Source: Cepaea nemoralis (taxonomy: Eukaryota > Mollusca > Gastropoda > Stylommatophora > Helicidae). From it: a DNA stretch of 64,000 nt. Positions 10,904 to 21,420 of the stretch are shown here, piece after piece. Each line of letters begins with the position of its first letter. Positions within the stretch are counted from its first letter, which is position 1. The position numbers were made by a program, and so were the translations under genes. The notes beneath the pieces are model-generated. The model did not search any database, was not told where the DNA came from, and was given only the letters and a program-made list of their open reading frames with translations. Location of the stretch: the NCBI GenBank assembly GCA_014155875.1, contig JACEFZ010004117.1:255001-319000 (forward strand). Direction: 5' to 3'.

Positions 10904-11059
10904 ATGGAACCAGAGACTTCTTTCAGCACTTTATCTCTCGGCCGAGGACGGATGGGATTTTTCATGCAAATCGGCTTAATGAGGGAACCAGTTTATGTTG
11001 ATACAGAGTTAAATATGTCATTGCTACATGAGCTCGTCTGCGCCTTTGTTGACCGAAAG
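10904..11059 (+). CDS. PRKD: First coding exon of a protein kinase D (PRKD) orthologue
   Basis: This is the only host protein-coding exon I can identify. The ATG at 10904 opens 52 codons that end at AAG, followed at once by the splice donor GTAAGT (11060-11065). The peptide contains QIGLMREPV (residues 22-30) and a C-x2-FVDRK ending (residues 46-52). Both match the N-terminal ubiquitin-like region of protein kinase D, where vertebrate forms read QIGLSREPV and then C-x2-VDQK just before FPECGF. PKD is a diacylglycerol-activated serine/threonine kinase of the Golgi, plasma membrane and nucleus, and this region mediates dimerisation. The next exon should begin with the FPE-x-GF stretch; I did not find it, so intron 1 probably runs beyond the window. 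Longer frames over this stretch are shadows. The family match is from memory and the exon structure is inferred. Confidence 0.78.
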
Positions 11060-11870
11060 GTAAGTGGATTTTGATAAGTCGACCATTTAAATCCGATTAA
11101 CTTCTCATATTTGCCATTTGCCCACCACTGCTGTCAACTTACGATATTATTAGCCACGCCCATTTGCTTGCTAATAGTATAGTTTGAATGAAAAGGTTAT
11201 CATGCCTACATTGTTACAAGCTTACCGCGAATTTGACTGTAGTGTAGTGACTAGTGTTTAATAGGTAGCCCCTTGTAAACAGTTTTAACGTTTTTTTCCC
11301 CGTTTTTTTTTCATTTCGTATAAAATTGTTTTCTTGCTTCACTTTTAGTTAAGTGATTTTGTAGTATTGTTTCTGTGCTTAGTTTTCTTCTTGGTCGCAG
11401 CATGTACAGATTTCAGTGTAATGTAATTAAAACAATATATATACTGACAACTTACTTACCAACAGTGATAAGCTGTCAACCCTTAATTACTTCACTATAT
11501 TAACTTTTTCTTCTCCAAGCAGTAATTACTTCAAGTCCATTTTACCTCAGAATGCAGTTGTTACCTAAAGTGATTAATGAAGCAGGTAAAAAATAACACT
11601 TATGAATGAAAGTGAGTAACACTTGAGATAGAGTGGGTTAATTTAACAACTGGGTGGAACGGGTTAGAAAACAGTAAGTTCTTCAGGTCAAGCATAGTTA
11701 AAACATGTACCAGGAACTGTTCTGGGAAGTAAAAGCAGCCGGTTTGATATTGACCACATTACCCATTGAATGCTGATTGTTCTATAAAATGTATGGCTAG
11801 CACCAAATATACAATAGGACTCAAGGCATGGATGAGGGTCCTTGACTTATATATATATATATATAATACA
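11060..11870 (+). other. Start of PRKD intron 1
   Basis: The stretch begins with the GTAAGT donor after the PRKD exon. It is AT-rich, with no coding potential and no repeat I could match elsewhere in the window. A short (AT)n tract lies near 11850-11865. Confidence 0.45.
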
Positions 11871-11874
11871 TAAA

Positions 11875-12560
11875 TTTTTCCAGAAATTGTGGGCATGTGT
11901 TATGTCTCAACATAGTTTTCCTGCCTGACAACACACTTGGTCCACCTGTCCACTAGCTTGTGGATTCTTTTTCTTCAGCATTCTGAGCCATTGAGGTTCT
12001 TTTCTGCAGATACAAGCCGTCTCCATTCGTCTCTCTGGTTGACCTTCTCTTGCCAGTCGCTGATTCCAGGTGCTTGTAGGTCTGCTTGTGGATGCTTTCT
12101 AGAATAACATTTGTTTTATATGGCTAGCCAGTTTTGCACCACTCCATTACCTTGTTATCACCTGCAAACCTCTGACCCAGTAAATATACTTTCAAGGGTC
12201 CAAACAAGTGAAAGGCCGAAAGAACCATGTTTGGACTGTACATTGGATGTTTCAAGACCTCAAATTTAAGAATATGTAGTGCATCAAGTGTATGCACAAC
12301 TATATGTAGGCGACATTGTTGTGCAGCAACAATAATCCTTTTGAGACAAGTCCCTGGCGTCTTCCATTTTGTAATCTTTCTACCCATTCATACACTCTCC
12401 CCTGACTGAAATAACTGCCTCCATACTGAACCATCATTCTTCTGTAAATTTCACAAGGTTTCACACCCTTTGGCTACTAAACATAATGCGTCTTGTTCTT
12501 CCACGGTGTAAGATGATAGTGGGACAACAATGTTGTATTCACTGTTGCGTATGTGCAAAC
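11875..12560 (-). mobile_element. Internally deleted mariner remnant
   Basis: The minus strand encodes an N-terminal piece near 12500-12390 (SVYEWVERL), then jumps directly to KGLLLLHNN, VVHTLDAL, FEVLKHPMYSPNM and AFHLFGPLK near 12350-12180. The C-terminal piece KLVDRWTKCV is near 11900-11950. The central catalytic region is missing, and a LINE-end repeat (11968-12098) is inserted before the C-terminus. This looks like a non-autonomous deletion derivative that decayed further. Terminal repeats were not resolved. Confidence 0.7.
11968..12098 (-). repeat. LINE 3'-end fragment inserted in the mariner remnant
   Basis: The same sequence occurs at 19307-19420. On the minus strand it reads like a LINE C-terminus (DLQ-x-LGI-x-DWQEKVN, then WRRI-type text) ending in AKEPQWLG or NLNGSE depending on frame. 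Confidence 0.6.
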
Positions 12561-12603
12561 TGCTCAATCCTCACTACTCTACTTGGGATATTGCTTAAGA
12601 ATC

Positions 12604-12836
12604 AGTTTGTGGTGAAATGGTCAAGCCGTTTAACTCGGGCTCCGTAGGTTGTGGGTTAGATTCCAGGCCGCATCCTTCGGTTCACGAGTTAAATTTTTCG
12701 GAGACTCCTGTGGGTCGTCGCTAGAGCTACAGAGTTTGTGCTTTGTGCGACGCTTTCCAAGCTGCGGAAAGAGACTGAACCATATGGGATAAAACCCGGT
12801 GCAATGAAGTCAACCCTGTCGACTTTTAAGCGACTT
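12604..12836 (+). repeat. SINE-A copy (tRNA-headed)
   Basis: It is a diverged member of the SINE-A family, ending GTCGACTTTTAAGCGACTT. The A- and B-box regions have mutations. Confidence 0.8.
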
Positions 12837-13404
12837 TTTTGACTTTAAGCAGTTCGTATCCTGAAATAAGATTTTATGTTGTCCATAGTGCTCCATGCAC
12901 TGTATATTTTACAACCATCTGTAACATTTTGTAATAATATTTTCAGTGCTTAGTTTTCACCAGTTGGAATCTCAGTATATTTCTATACAAGATTAAGAAC
13001 CTATTGCCAGTAAGACACTGTCCGATTTGTTACAGTACATGTTGTTAAGTTGGATTACAGATATACAGTTTGAGAGACATTTGAATGCCACAACCCGCAT
13101 GGGTCTATCTCTCTCCTTCTTTCCCCCTGGTGATAAAGAAGATAAGCTGAAACATTCATGCAGAGGGTGACAGCTTCTGACAATCAGAAAACTCCAGTTA
13201 TGTGAGATCCACAGTGAAGTATACACTAGTTGGTTCACACTTTTTTAAAATAAGAATCAGGTAAAACAGTAAGGCTTATGCCATGGAAGGTCTGTCATAG
13301 GCTTCCCAGTTGTTAGGACTTCATATAAACACAGTCGTTGTGTGATGGGTAACGGGTAACTAGTTCCCATACTCTCAATTTGTCCTCCTCAGAAAAGTCT
13401 CTGG
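12837..13404. other. No recognisable feature
   Basis: AT-rich DNA between two SINE-A copies that lie in opposite orientation. Confidence 0.45.
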
Positions 13405-13639
13405 TCGCTTAAGTCGACAGGGTCGACTTCACTGCACCGGGTTTTTTCCCATATGGCTCAGTCTCTTTCCGCAGCATGGAAAGCGTTGCACAAAGCACAA
13501 ACTCTATAGCTCCAGCGATGACTCTCAAAAGTCTCTGAAAAAAATGCACTCGTGAACCGAAGGACGCGGCCCAGAATCAAATTCACAACCTTCAGAGCCT
13601 GAGTCAGACAGCTTGACCATTTTGCTATGGAGACTCCCT
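13405..13639 (-). repeat. SINE-A copy
   Basis: It lies in reverse orientation, from TGGAGACTCCCTA (head) to TCGCTTAAGTCGAC (tail). Confidence 0.82.
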
Positions 13640-13679
13640 AAAATCTATATGAAGCTCTTTTCATGAAGTTATTTTACAG

Positions 13680-13745
13680 CACGTAATCTTGCCAAAAACA
13701 TCAACAGCAGCTGAAAAATGCTAGTGTTGACTGCAACGTCCTGAA
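13680..13745 (+). repeat. SINE-B tail fragment
   Basis: GTAATCTTGCCAAAAACATC to CTGCAACGTCCTG matches the SINE-B1 type of tail. Confidence 0.65.
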
Positions 13746-13832
13746 AAAAAAAATTTGTATTATATCAAAACATTGTTTTATTTAGTTGTTTATTATTGTT
13801 TATATTTTGAATTAGACATACATATTTATTCA

Positions 13833-14262
13833 TTCAGTAGCATGTCCTTTGCAGAACCCTGCTCTCATCCAGAAAACTTCTTGATCATATGCAAGATGTC
13901 ACGCTTCCGATACACCCATCTGGAGATCATCTGCCACATATTGCACCCATCTTCTCTTTGGCCTTCCTCTTCCTCTCTTCCTAGGCATATATCCCTCAAT
14001 ATTGTTCTCTCCAAACTTTCATGACATTTCAAGTGATACAAATATTTCAATTTTCTTTGTTTTATCGTCTTTAGTAGCCAACTTTCTTCAATAATCCGCT
14101 CTTGGCATAAGGATGCATTTGTTATTTTCTATATCCAAGATATTCTTAGAATCCGTCTGTAACATTTATATTCAAAAGTATTTATGCACTGTTAAGCTTG
14201 GTTAGTAAGTGTCCAGGTGTCACAGGCGTATGTTACAATGTGAGAGATGCATGCTTTTAAAA
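13833..14262 (-). pseudogene. LINE reverse transcriptase C-terminus, decayed
   Basis: Frames on the minus strand give a YACDTWTLTNQ region, YKCYRRILRISW, then YHLKCHESLERTILRDICLG and an end with the GSAKD motif. This LINE differs from the RREALEN family. It resembles the fragment at 28955-29290 in its last residues. Confidence 0.65.
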
Positions 14263-14604
14263 ATCAAATTACATATGGACACCAAAATTTTTAAAGTGCT
14301 TAGGGTCCTTAAAAAAAATCTTATTCTGACATGATATGACAAAGTACATATGTCAGAAGTGATAATAAGTTTATTATTCAGCAGTTACTTCTTTGTCTCT
14401 CCCCATGTGCTCTAGTGTCATGTAGAGAGTTCTCAGGACAGGCTGTTATGCCATATAAAATGTAACAAGTACATAGCCAACTGTCCTAGAAAACAACAAA
14501 CACACATAAAACACATGTGTTGCAGCAACTATCTTTCTTATTGTACACACCTAGGGATGTATTGGTTTATGGTCGGTAACAGGTCAGTAAAGAACCTTTT
14601 TACA
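14263..14604. other. No recognisable feature
   Basis: AT-rich sequence. Nothing assigned. Confidence 0.45.
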
Positions 14605-14845
14605 CATCGTAAGGCACATTGGACGTAATGTGCTAGACCCATATTTTTTAAGGCCAATCAGCACCCTGCAGGCGATGTGGTCGATATCATTCAGGCTATC
14701 TTTAATTCCTAAGACATTTCATGGTATCCATTTTAGTCTGGGTCGACCTAGGAGCAAAGGTCAATTTAAAAAATCCTCCGCAATGTGGATTCAAGCCCAA
14801 AAACACAGGGCAGGCAGGCAACTACCTAGTCACTACTGTAATGTG
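14605..14845 (-). repeat. SINE-C copy
   Basis: It shares AAGACATTTCATGGTATCCA (complement of the body) and a head with GCCTGCCCTGTG. Confidence 0.7.
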
Positions 14846-14893
14846 GTTCCTGGGTATATGGTGCTAGGTCTATATTTTTAATTGATAAATCAT

Positions 14894-15062
14894 CCCTGGT
14901 AACGTTTTCTACCCAGCTATGCACTGCTTTACGGGATGAACATTTGTTAGCATAAACAGGAAACTCACCTTGGCGGGAGGGATTTCGCAAATGACTCCGA
15001 AGTTGAATGTTAAGTGAAAACGTGGTTTAGAAAACAGAGCATGCAGTTCTATGCAGCCGGTA
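14894..15062 (+). mobile_element. Mariner transposase C-terminal fragment
   Basis: This is a direct copy of 15850-16018. It contains the THLGG-x-DFA and TWF-x-KQ region of a mariner transposase, broken by stops, and ends exactly where the 59-bp repeat array begins. Confidence 0.7.
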
Positions 15063-15604
15063 TGTTGCAGGTTCCTGTCTCGGAATATATCTGTTTAAAC
15101 AGGAAAGAGATGGGCCACGGTAGCACAGTGACTAGCACACTTGCCTGTTGCAGGTTCCTGCTTGGGGATATGTTTGTTTAAACAGGAAAGAGATGGGCCA
15201 CAGTAGCACAGTGACTAGCAAACTTGCCTGTTGCAGGTTCCTGCTTGGGGATATGTTTGTTTAAACAGGAAAGAGATGGGCCACAGTAGCACAGTGACCA
15301 GCACTAGGGATATGTTTGTTTAAACAGGAAAGAGATGGGCCACAGTAGCACAGTGACCAGCACTAGGGATATGTTTGTTTAAACAGGAAAGAGATGGGCC
15401 ACAGTAGCACAGTGACCAGCACTAGGGATATGTTTGTTTAAACAGGAAAGAGGTGGGCCACATTAGCACAGTGACTAGCACTAGGGATATGTTTGTTTAA
15501 ACAGGAAAGAGGTGGGCCACAGTAGCACAGTGATTAGCACTAGGGATATGTTTGTTTAAACAGGAAAGAGGCGGGCCACAGTAGCACAGTGACTAGCACA
15601 CTTG
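15063..15604 (+). repeat. Left 59-bp tandem array of the foldback locus
   Basis: Roughly nine units of about 59 bp run through the phrase GATATGTTTGTTTAAACAGG and end in a GCACAGTGACTAGCAC segment. Early units also carry CTTGCCTGTTGCAGGTTCCTG. The unit looks like a tRNA-type SINE head (GTAGCACAGTG, then GGTTCC) fused to another sequence. The right array (16190-17185) is the same unit in reverse orientation. Confidence 0.9.
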
Positions 15605-15857
15605 TACGAGGGTAAGTTAATAAGTAAGTCACAAATGGTTGTAGAGAAATAACTAAAGATGATAACAACTTGAAACCAGTTTATTTTTAAACATACATTG
15701 TCCCTTTATTTCTCAACATAATTTCCACCAACATTGATGCACTTATCCCATCATTTTATCAGTCCTCCTAAAACGGCTGCATAGAACTGCGTGCTTTGTT
15801 TTAATTGACCTACCATCCCCCAGAACTGTGTGGCTTACTTACTGACTTACCCTCGTA
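15605..15857 (-). mobile_element. Short mariner-derived element (MITE-like), 253 bp
   Basis: The left end TACGAGGGTAAGTTAATAAG and the right end (reverse complement TACGAGGGTAAGTCAGTAAG) form inverted repeats of about 28 bp, each beginning with the TA target. The interior is the last coding part of a mariner transposase on the minus strand (WDKCINVGGNYVEK, then a stop). Confidence 0.82.
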
Positions 15858-16184
15858 CCGTTTTCTACCCAGCTATGCACTGCTTTACGGGATAAACATT
15901 TGTCAGCATAAACAGGAAACCCACCTTGGCGGGAGAGATTTCGCGAATGACTCCGAAGTTGAATGTGAAGTGAAAACGTGGTTTGGAAAACAAAGCACGC
16001 AGTTCTATGCAGCCGGTTTGGGAGGACTGATAAAATGATGGGATAAGTGCATCAATGTTGGTGGAAATTATGTTGAGAAATAAAGGGACAGTGTATGTTT
16101 AAAAATAAACTGGTTTCAAGTTGTTATCATCTTTAGTTATTTCTCTGCAGTCATTTGTGACTTACTTATTAACTTACCCTCGTA
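15858..16184 (+). mobile_element. Mariner 3' part, plus strand, ending in a terminal repeat
   Basis: The plus strand reads THLGGRDFANDSEVECEVKTWFGKQSTQFYAAGLGGLIK, then a stop, then WDKCINVGGNYVEK. These are the last residues of a mariner transposase. It ends at 16184 with the same terminal repeat as the MITE at 15605, in opposite orientation. The left end is truncated or joined to the MITE end at 15857. Confidence 0.8.
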
Positions 16185-16189
16185 CAAGT

Positions 16190-17185
16190 GTACTAGTCAC
16201 TGTGCTACTGTGGCCCATCTCTTTCCTGTTTAAACAAACATATCCCTAGTGCTAGTCACTGTGCTACTGTGGCCCACCCCTTTCCTGTTAAACAAATATA
16301 TCCCTAGTGCTAGTCACTGTGCTACTGTGGCCCACCCCTTTCCTGTTAAACAAACATATCCCTAGTGCTAGTCACTGTGCTACTGTGGCCCACCCCTTTC
16401 CTGTTAAACAGATATATCCCTAGTGCGAGTCACTGTGCTACTGTGGCCCACCTCTTTCCTGTTTAAACAAACATATCCCTAGTGCTAGTCACTGTGCTAC
16501 TGTGGCCCACCCCTTTCCTGTTAAACAAATATATCCCTAGTGCTAGTCACTGTGCTACTGTGGCCCACCCCTTTCCTGTTAAACAAACATATCCCTAGTG
16601 CTAGTCACTGTGCTACTGTGGCCCACCTCTTTACTGTTTAAACAAACATATCCCTAGTGCTAGTCACTCTGCTACTGTGGCCCATGTCTTTCCTGTTTAA
16701 ACAAACATATCCCTAGTGCTAGTCACTGTGCTACTGTGGCCCATGTCTTTCCTGTTTAAACAAACATATCCCTAGTGCTAGTCACTGTGCTACTGTGGCC
16801 CACCTCTTTACTGTTTAAACAAACATATCCCTAGTGCTAGTCACTGTGCTACTGTGGCCCATGTCTTTCCTGTTTAAACAAACATATCCCTAGTGCTAGT
16901 CACTCTGCTACTGTGGCCCATGTCTTTCCTGTTTAAACAAACATATCCCTAGTGCTAGTCACTCTGCTACTGTGGCCCATGTCTTTCCTGTTTAAACAAA
17001 CATATCCCTAGTGCTAGTCACTGTGCTACTATGAACTGCCTCTTTCCTGTTTAAACAAACATATCTCTAGTGCTAGTCACTGTGCTACTGTGGCCCACCT
17101 CTTTCCTCTTTAAACAAACATATTCCTAGTGCTAGTCACTGTGCTACTGTGGCCCACCTCTTTCCTGCTTAAACAAACATATCCA
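16190..17185 (-). repeat. Right tandem array (57-59 bp units) of the foldback locus
   Basis: About 17 units in reverse complement to the left array run from 16190 to 17185. Some units have lost one or two bases in GTTTAAAC. Two sub-variants (CACCCCTTTCC and CATGTCTTTCC) alternate in blocks, which suggests expansion in stages. Confidence 0.9.
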
Positions 17186-17194
17186 GAAGAAGGA

Positions 17195-17510
17195 ACCTGC
17201 TACAGATCTGTAATGTGATAAGATCATCACATTTTGTAGGTTTGAATACATGGAAGAATAGGTGGCCAGTCTTTTCCTCTGCTGATGATTGAATGCGTTG
17301 AATCCTTGTCCGACCGTTGAATCCTTGTCCGACCGTGCTCATAACGTTATCAGTGTAGCTGCGATCAACTACGCTGGAATGTTCACCTGATTTCCTGTTT
17401 TGTGCAACATTATTTCTTGTAATCAACAATTTGTGAACAAAGACGTAATTAGTTTGTGGTGAATATTTGGATGAAATAGGGGCTATTAATAGGCTGACTA
17501 GGGAACCCAC
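17195..17510. repeat. Dispersed repeat R4, copy 1
   Basis: It shares ordered blocks with 31085-31290 (CAGTCTTTTCCTC / GTCCGACCGT / TCAGTGTAGCTGCGATC). Confidence 0.55.
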
Positions 17511-17692
17511 CTAGAGTGCAAACTGCAGGTAGTGAAGTACTGGTCTTTCAGACATGAGGTGGGAACAGTGAATATGAGAGTGCAAGGAATAACATAAAGG
17601 CCCGCTTTATAAGGACATGATCACAAATAACAGAGGTGATGATGTGATGATAGTCTTCATGGGTAGATAATAATAAAGATCATAATTGTCTA

Positions 17693-17935
17693 ACTGCCGG
17701 TCTCCCTGGCGTAGGAGTTAAGGACGTTGTTCGTAATCCCATATACTCTCGTACGAAACACAGCTGCGCAAGATTTGGCAGTGGATCTTGTCGTGTTGGT
17801 TGCTTACGGAGTTATGTGAGCCGGTCGTTCAGAAATCAATGGCAAACTACTGAACGTAAAACTTGCCAAGACATCAACGGCAGCTGAAAAATGCTGGTGT
17901 TGGCTGCAATGTCCTGTTAAGGATATGAACAAAAA
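17693..17935 (+). repeat. SINE-B1 copy, near full length
   Basis: It begins GCCGGTCTCCCTGGCGTAGG, and the family tail ends at AAGGATATGAAC. Confidence 0.85.
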
Positions 17936-17984
17936 GTAATAATAATTTTTCTAAATATATTAAGGCAAAAAATGTGAGTTGTGG

Positions 17985-18060
17985 TAGCACAATGGCTGGC
18001 ACTCACCTGCTGGCCCAGTGGTCCTGGTTCTATTCTCCTCACATTTAGAAATTTTTGTAG
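17985..18060 (+). repeat. tRNA-like SINE head
   Basis: GTGGTAGCACAATGGCTGGC and GGTTCTATTCTCC are A- and B-box-like. It has no recognisable body. Confidence 0.5.
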
Positions 18061-18084
18061 AGCACATGTCTCTGTATAAAAAAA

Positions 18085-18238
18085 AAATGTAAATGTCTAT
18101 TCACTGAGCATTAAAATTGTGGAAGATACACAAAACAAAACAACATAGTGACTCTGATATGGTGATATATAGCCCTTCCGTCCAAATGGGAGGTCACATT
18201 TGACGATATATTATCCTTCAGCACTGAATCAGTTAAGG
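18085..18238. repeat. Dispersed repeat R7, copy 2
   Basis: Same orientation as copy 1, ending GCACTGAATCAGTTAAG. Confidence 0.75.
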
Positions 18239-18281
18239 CAGTCGTCTTGATGCTGACAACTCTGACCACATCATCATCATC

Positions 18282-18490
18282 ATGTGCCATGCTGATAGGC
18301 GTGGGCAGTCATAGTTCACCATCTTGCACAATCACCTGAGTGTTGGATCAGGTCTGCATTCTTGTGCCTACTATGCTATGCAGACAAACCTTATGGGTAG
18401 TTCTCTTTCTCTTTCCCTTGCTGTTTTCCCATAAACTTTGCGAGTTGTCACTAAATTCTCAAGTTTCTTTCTCCTAATAGTTGTCTACAT
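18282..18490 (-). pseudogene. LINE reverse transcriptase C-terminus, degenerate
   Basis: This is a remnant of the RREALEN / RHGT family, recognisable from the start ATGTGCCATGCTGATAGGCG (complement of the YRHGT end) and the LVTTRKV-like block near 18430. Confidence 0.6.
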
Positions 18491-19169
18491 GTTATTTCTG
18501 TAATAAATTTATGGTTTCATTTCTATCTGGAAGCACTGTCTCATCTGTACTAATTACTGATCACAACACCCAAGTGCCAGTTGGTATACTAATATGGGCA
18601 AGCATCATATATTATGTAGCACGGCTTGAATACAAGAACTTTAAATAAGACATAATAATGTTGAACATGTCAGATTAAAAAAAAGAAAAGAATATACCAT
18701 AAAAAAGATGAAATCAAATGAAAATGAAGGTAGTGTTTCCCTCCTTTTGCAAGCGACCAGCCCAGGCATCATCAGAGTCAGTACAGTCTGTCATGCTAAA
18801 CTTTTTGCCAGAGAAATGTTTTTTCATTTGCTCGCTTTGAACTCAAGTGTAGTCCACACTGGACATGTGGGCCAGCTTTCCCTATTACCAGTGTCCCCTG
18901 CCATCAAGTGAACCCACTCCGACTCCTAAGGTACTTGTAATTTACATCCTAAAGTCAAGGACAAGAAGTCAGCATTTAGGTTCTAATTGATTGGTGTAAG
19001 GAGAGAACTCACTACACCGCCATCAACGCATCAGAAGTTTTGAAGAGCAAGTGTTTGTAGCCTTTCTGCCACAGGACTTCCATCCAGAAAACATAAAAAC
19101 AATTTATTTTAATATGCTGTGCATTGTCTGCATAAATATATTCTCTTGTATTTTTGGATTCTTACTATA
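18491..19169. other. Unassigned DNA
   Basis: A 67-codon frame near 18708-18911 shows no domain. The following text looks like generic repeat sequence. Confidence 0.4.
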
Positions 19170-19555
19170 ACGTCCTTCCTCTGTGGTGAAGGGGTTACGG
19201 ATACAGTTCATAATTCCGCATACCACGTTTGAATACTGATGGGAGAACACGAATGGGAGAGCAATGATGGGAGAACACATGGGAAAACACTGATGGGAGA
19301 ACACTTCTTCTTCAGCGTTCCGAGCCATTGAGGTTCTTTGCTGCAGATACAATCCGTCTCCATTCGTCTCTGGTTGACCTTCTCTTGCCAGTCATTGATT
19401 CCAAGTGCTTGTAGGTCTGTATATATATATTATGTCTCCACCGTCTTCTTGGTCTACTGAACGTAAACTTTCCCAGGAATCACGAACAACCAAAAAATGC
19501 TGGGGTTGACTGCTATGTCCTGTAAAGAATATGCAACTAACTTTTAACTATAACC
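19170..19555 (+). repeat. SINE-B2 copy split by other repeats
   Basis: The head (CTCTGTGGTGAAGGGGTTACG to TTTGAA, 19178-19232) and the tail (CTGAACGTAAACTTTCCCAG to CAACTAAC, 19455-19550) are separated by a short GATGGGAGAACAC tandem repeat (19238-19303) and a LINE-end fragment (19307-19420). Confidence 0.65.
19307..19420 (-). repeat. LINE 3'-end fragment, second copy
   Basis: It is nearly the same as 11968-12098. It lies between the two halves of a SINE-B copy (19170-19257 and 19455-19555), so it was inserted there or brought in by recombination. Confidence 0.65.
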
Positions 19556-19712
19556 TCTTACCCTCTTGTGCATGTTTTCTTTCCTTCTAATTCTTCTTTT
19601 CAGCTGTCTTTATTAGGCAGTTTTAGTAAATGTAATGCCATGTCAGGACATTTATTTACAACTTGCTAACTACAGTAACAAAGTAAGGATGTTGTTTGTT
19701 TAGTTCACTTTT

Positions 19713-20450
19713 ATGAAATGTTATGCTTGTATTAGGACTGTCCTAGAAGATCAAGGAAACAAAAACTGTTGTTATATCATAGAAACAGATATCACCAAAT
19801 GTGATATAACAATAGAACAAAAAATGCTTAACTATGTTAGTACATTCAGATACTTAGGGGCAATTATAAGATCAGATGGAAGATGCATAATAAAGATTAA
19901 AAACAGAAAAAGCCAAGTGAAAGCAGCATTTGAGAAAATGAAAAGCATCTTATGCAATACGTCACTATCATCTTGTGCCTAAAAGAGGTCACTGAAATGT
20001 TATAATTATATACAACCTGTTCTGTTGTATGGCAGTGAATTATGGAGTGTGAATGAACAAATTAGGAAGAGCTTAGAGGTATTCTAGATCTGGTTTCTGA
20101 GACGTATGTTGCGAATACCTTGAACTGCCAAAATAACTCACAACAAATGCCTGCAAAAGGCTAAAGAAAGCAGAAAATTATGGACAGATATAAGAAGGAG
20201 ATAAACAATATTCTTTGGTCATATAATGAGGAGAGAGGCATTGGAAAACATTGTGACAACTGGATATATAAACAGGACTGGAAGCAGGGGCAGACTGAGA
20301 GAAATGGTGCTGAATGGGCTGGAATGGTGGCATAGAGGAATATCAAATAAAATTGATTCAGAGCACCAAAGATTGGGATCTGTCGATATGCATGAACCTC
20401 TACACCAATTGACAGGGCACATGATGGTGGCAATGATATTTGTATAATGC
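19713..20450 (+). pseudogene. LINE reverse transcriptase thumb and C-terminus
   Basis: Frames on the plus strand give YVSTFRYLGAIIRSDGRC, a PVLLYGSELWSVNEQ segment, FLRRMLRIP, then RRQTIFFGHIMRREALENIVTTG and RGRLREMVLNGLEWWHRG. Stops occur at 19981, 20085 and 20123. It is the longest fragment of this LINE family besides the one split by copy A. Confidence 0.82.
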
Positions 20451-20469
20451 ATGCAGATCAGTAGCAGCA

Positions 20470-20545
20470 TAGTAGACAGAGTGTTTGCCAGCCCAAACTG
20501 TGATGTTTGGTTCATTCTTCACCTGCCAGCCGCAGGAATAAATTT
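20470..20545 (+). repeat. tRNA-like SINE head, degenerate
   Basis: GTAGACAGAGTGTTTGCCAGC and GGTTCATTCTTC lie at tRNA-like spacing. Confidence 0.4.
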
Positions 20546-21039
20546 TGTTCACTATACGTGCAAATCTGGAGCTGGCACACTTTATAAAATGTATATTTTC
20601 ATAATTGTCATGTAAGAAGAGGCAGTGTGGAAGGAAATATGCCACATGATCTTATTGTAAGTTATTTAGATAGTTAATTCACAGGTATTCCTTATTACAC
20701 ATTGAACTATTAGTCCACAAATGCTAGGATCCCCCCCACCCCTATCTAGTCTCCATCAGTGTATACCCACTGATGACACCAGTTCTTTGTTGGTTGACAA
20801 TCCTTCTTTGACTTCCCACATGGCGCCCTAGTCTAGCTTGACTTTGTTTGACATGCGATTCTTGCAGTCTGATAAAGCTGCAAAATCACACCCATCCCTT
20901 GAGTTATTTACTCATTTTGACTCCCTGAGGGGATTCAGGGTGTTCCTTGGCCCATTGCTCTTCCATTCCCAAAGCAGCCATATGCCATAATCTGGTATAT
21001 ATGAATGTCTAACGCTTCAAACTTGTACACCAGTATTTA
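20546..21039. other. No recognisable gene
   Basis: It includes a C-rich run near 20730. Part may belong to R5. Confidence 0.4.
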
Positions 21040-21420
21040 CCTTGGAATTACATTCACCTTATGAATGGCACCTTGCCATCTTGACAGATGGTACTTTGTG
21101 AAATGGAGTTATACCTCTCCATAGCACAAATTTTGGGCTAAATTTAGAGACCATGTGTGCCCTTGCAGTATGGTCCCTCTCTCGGCCTGCCCAGTTTACT
21201 CCAAAGGACGGGTAACACCAATATGTTTGGAACAAGACAAGCTGCAGAAGCTGCTGGATCAGTAAAGCAATGCTCTATCTGCTTGTCCTAGACCAGTTGT
21301 CGACCAAGACTTAGGGCCTGGTATTCTCTGTCATGAAATTTAGTCTTTAGGTTGCATTTCCTCACACTAGAGTCAGGCTTGTACTGTTCCAGTTGCACCC
21401 CTCCGCCTGATATATCTTAT
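21040..21420 (-). repeat. Dispersed repeat R5, copy 1
   Basis: Reverse complement of blocks at 30480-30950, including AGAGGTATAACTCCATT, CAGCTTCTGCAGCTTGTC and CGCAACCTAAAGACTAAAT-like text. Confidence 0.7.

Noticed and set aside
10743..10979. 78-codon frame over the PRKD exon
   Set aside because: It is in another frame, while the frame from 10904 matches PKD and ends at a splice donor.
15063..15604. CRISPR-like array
   Set aside because: Regular units have no unique spacers, and the context is a eukaryotic satellite.
18708..18911. 67-codon frame as a host gene
   Set aside because: No domain, no splice context, and surrounded by repeats.
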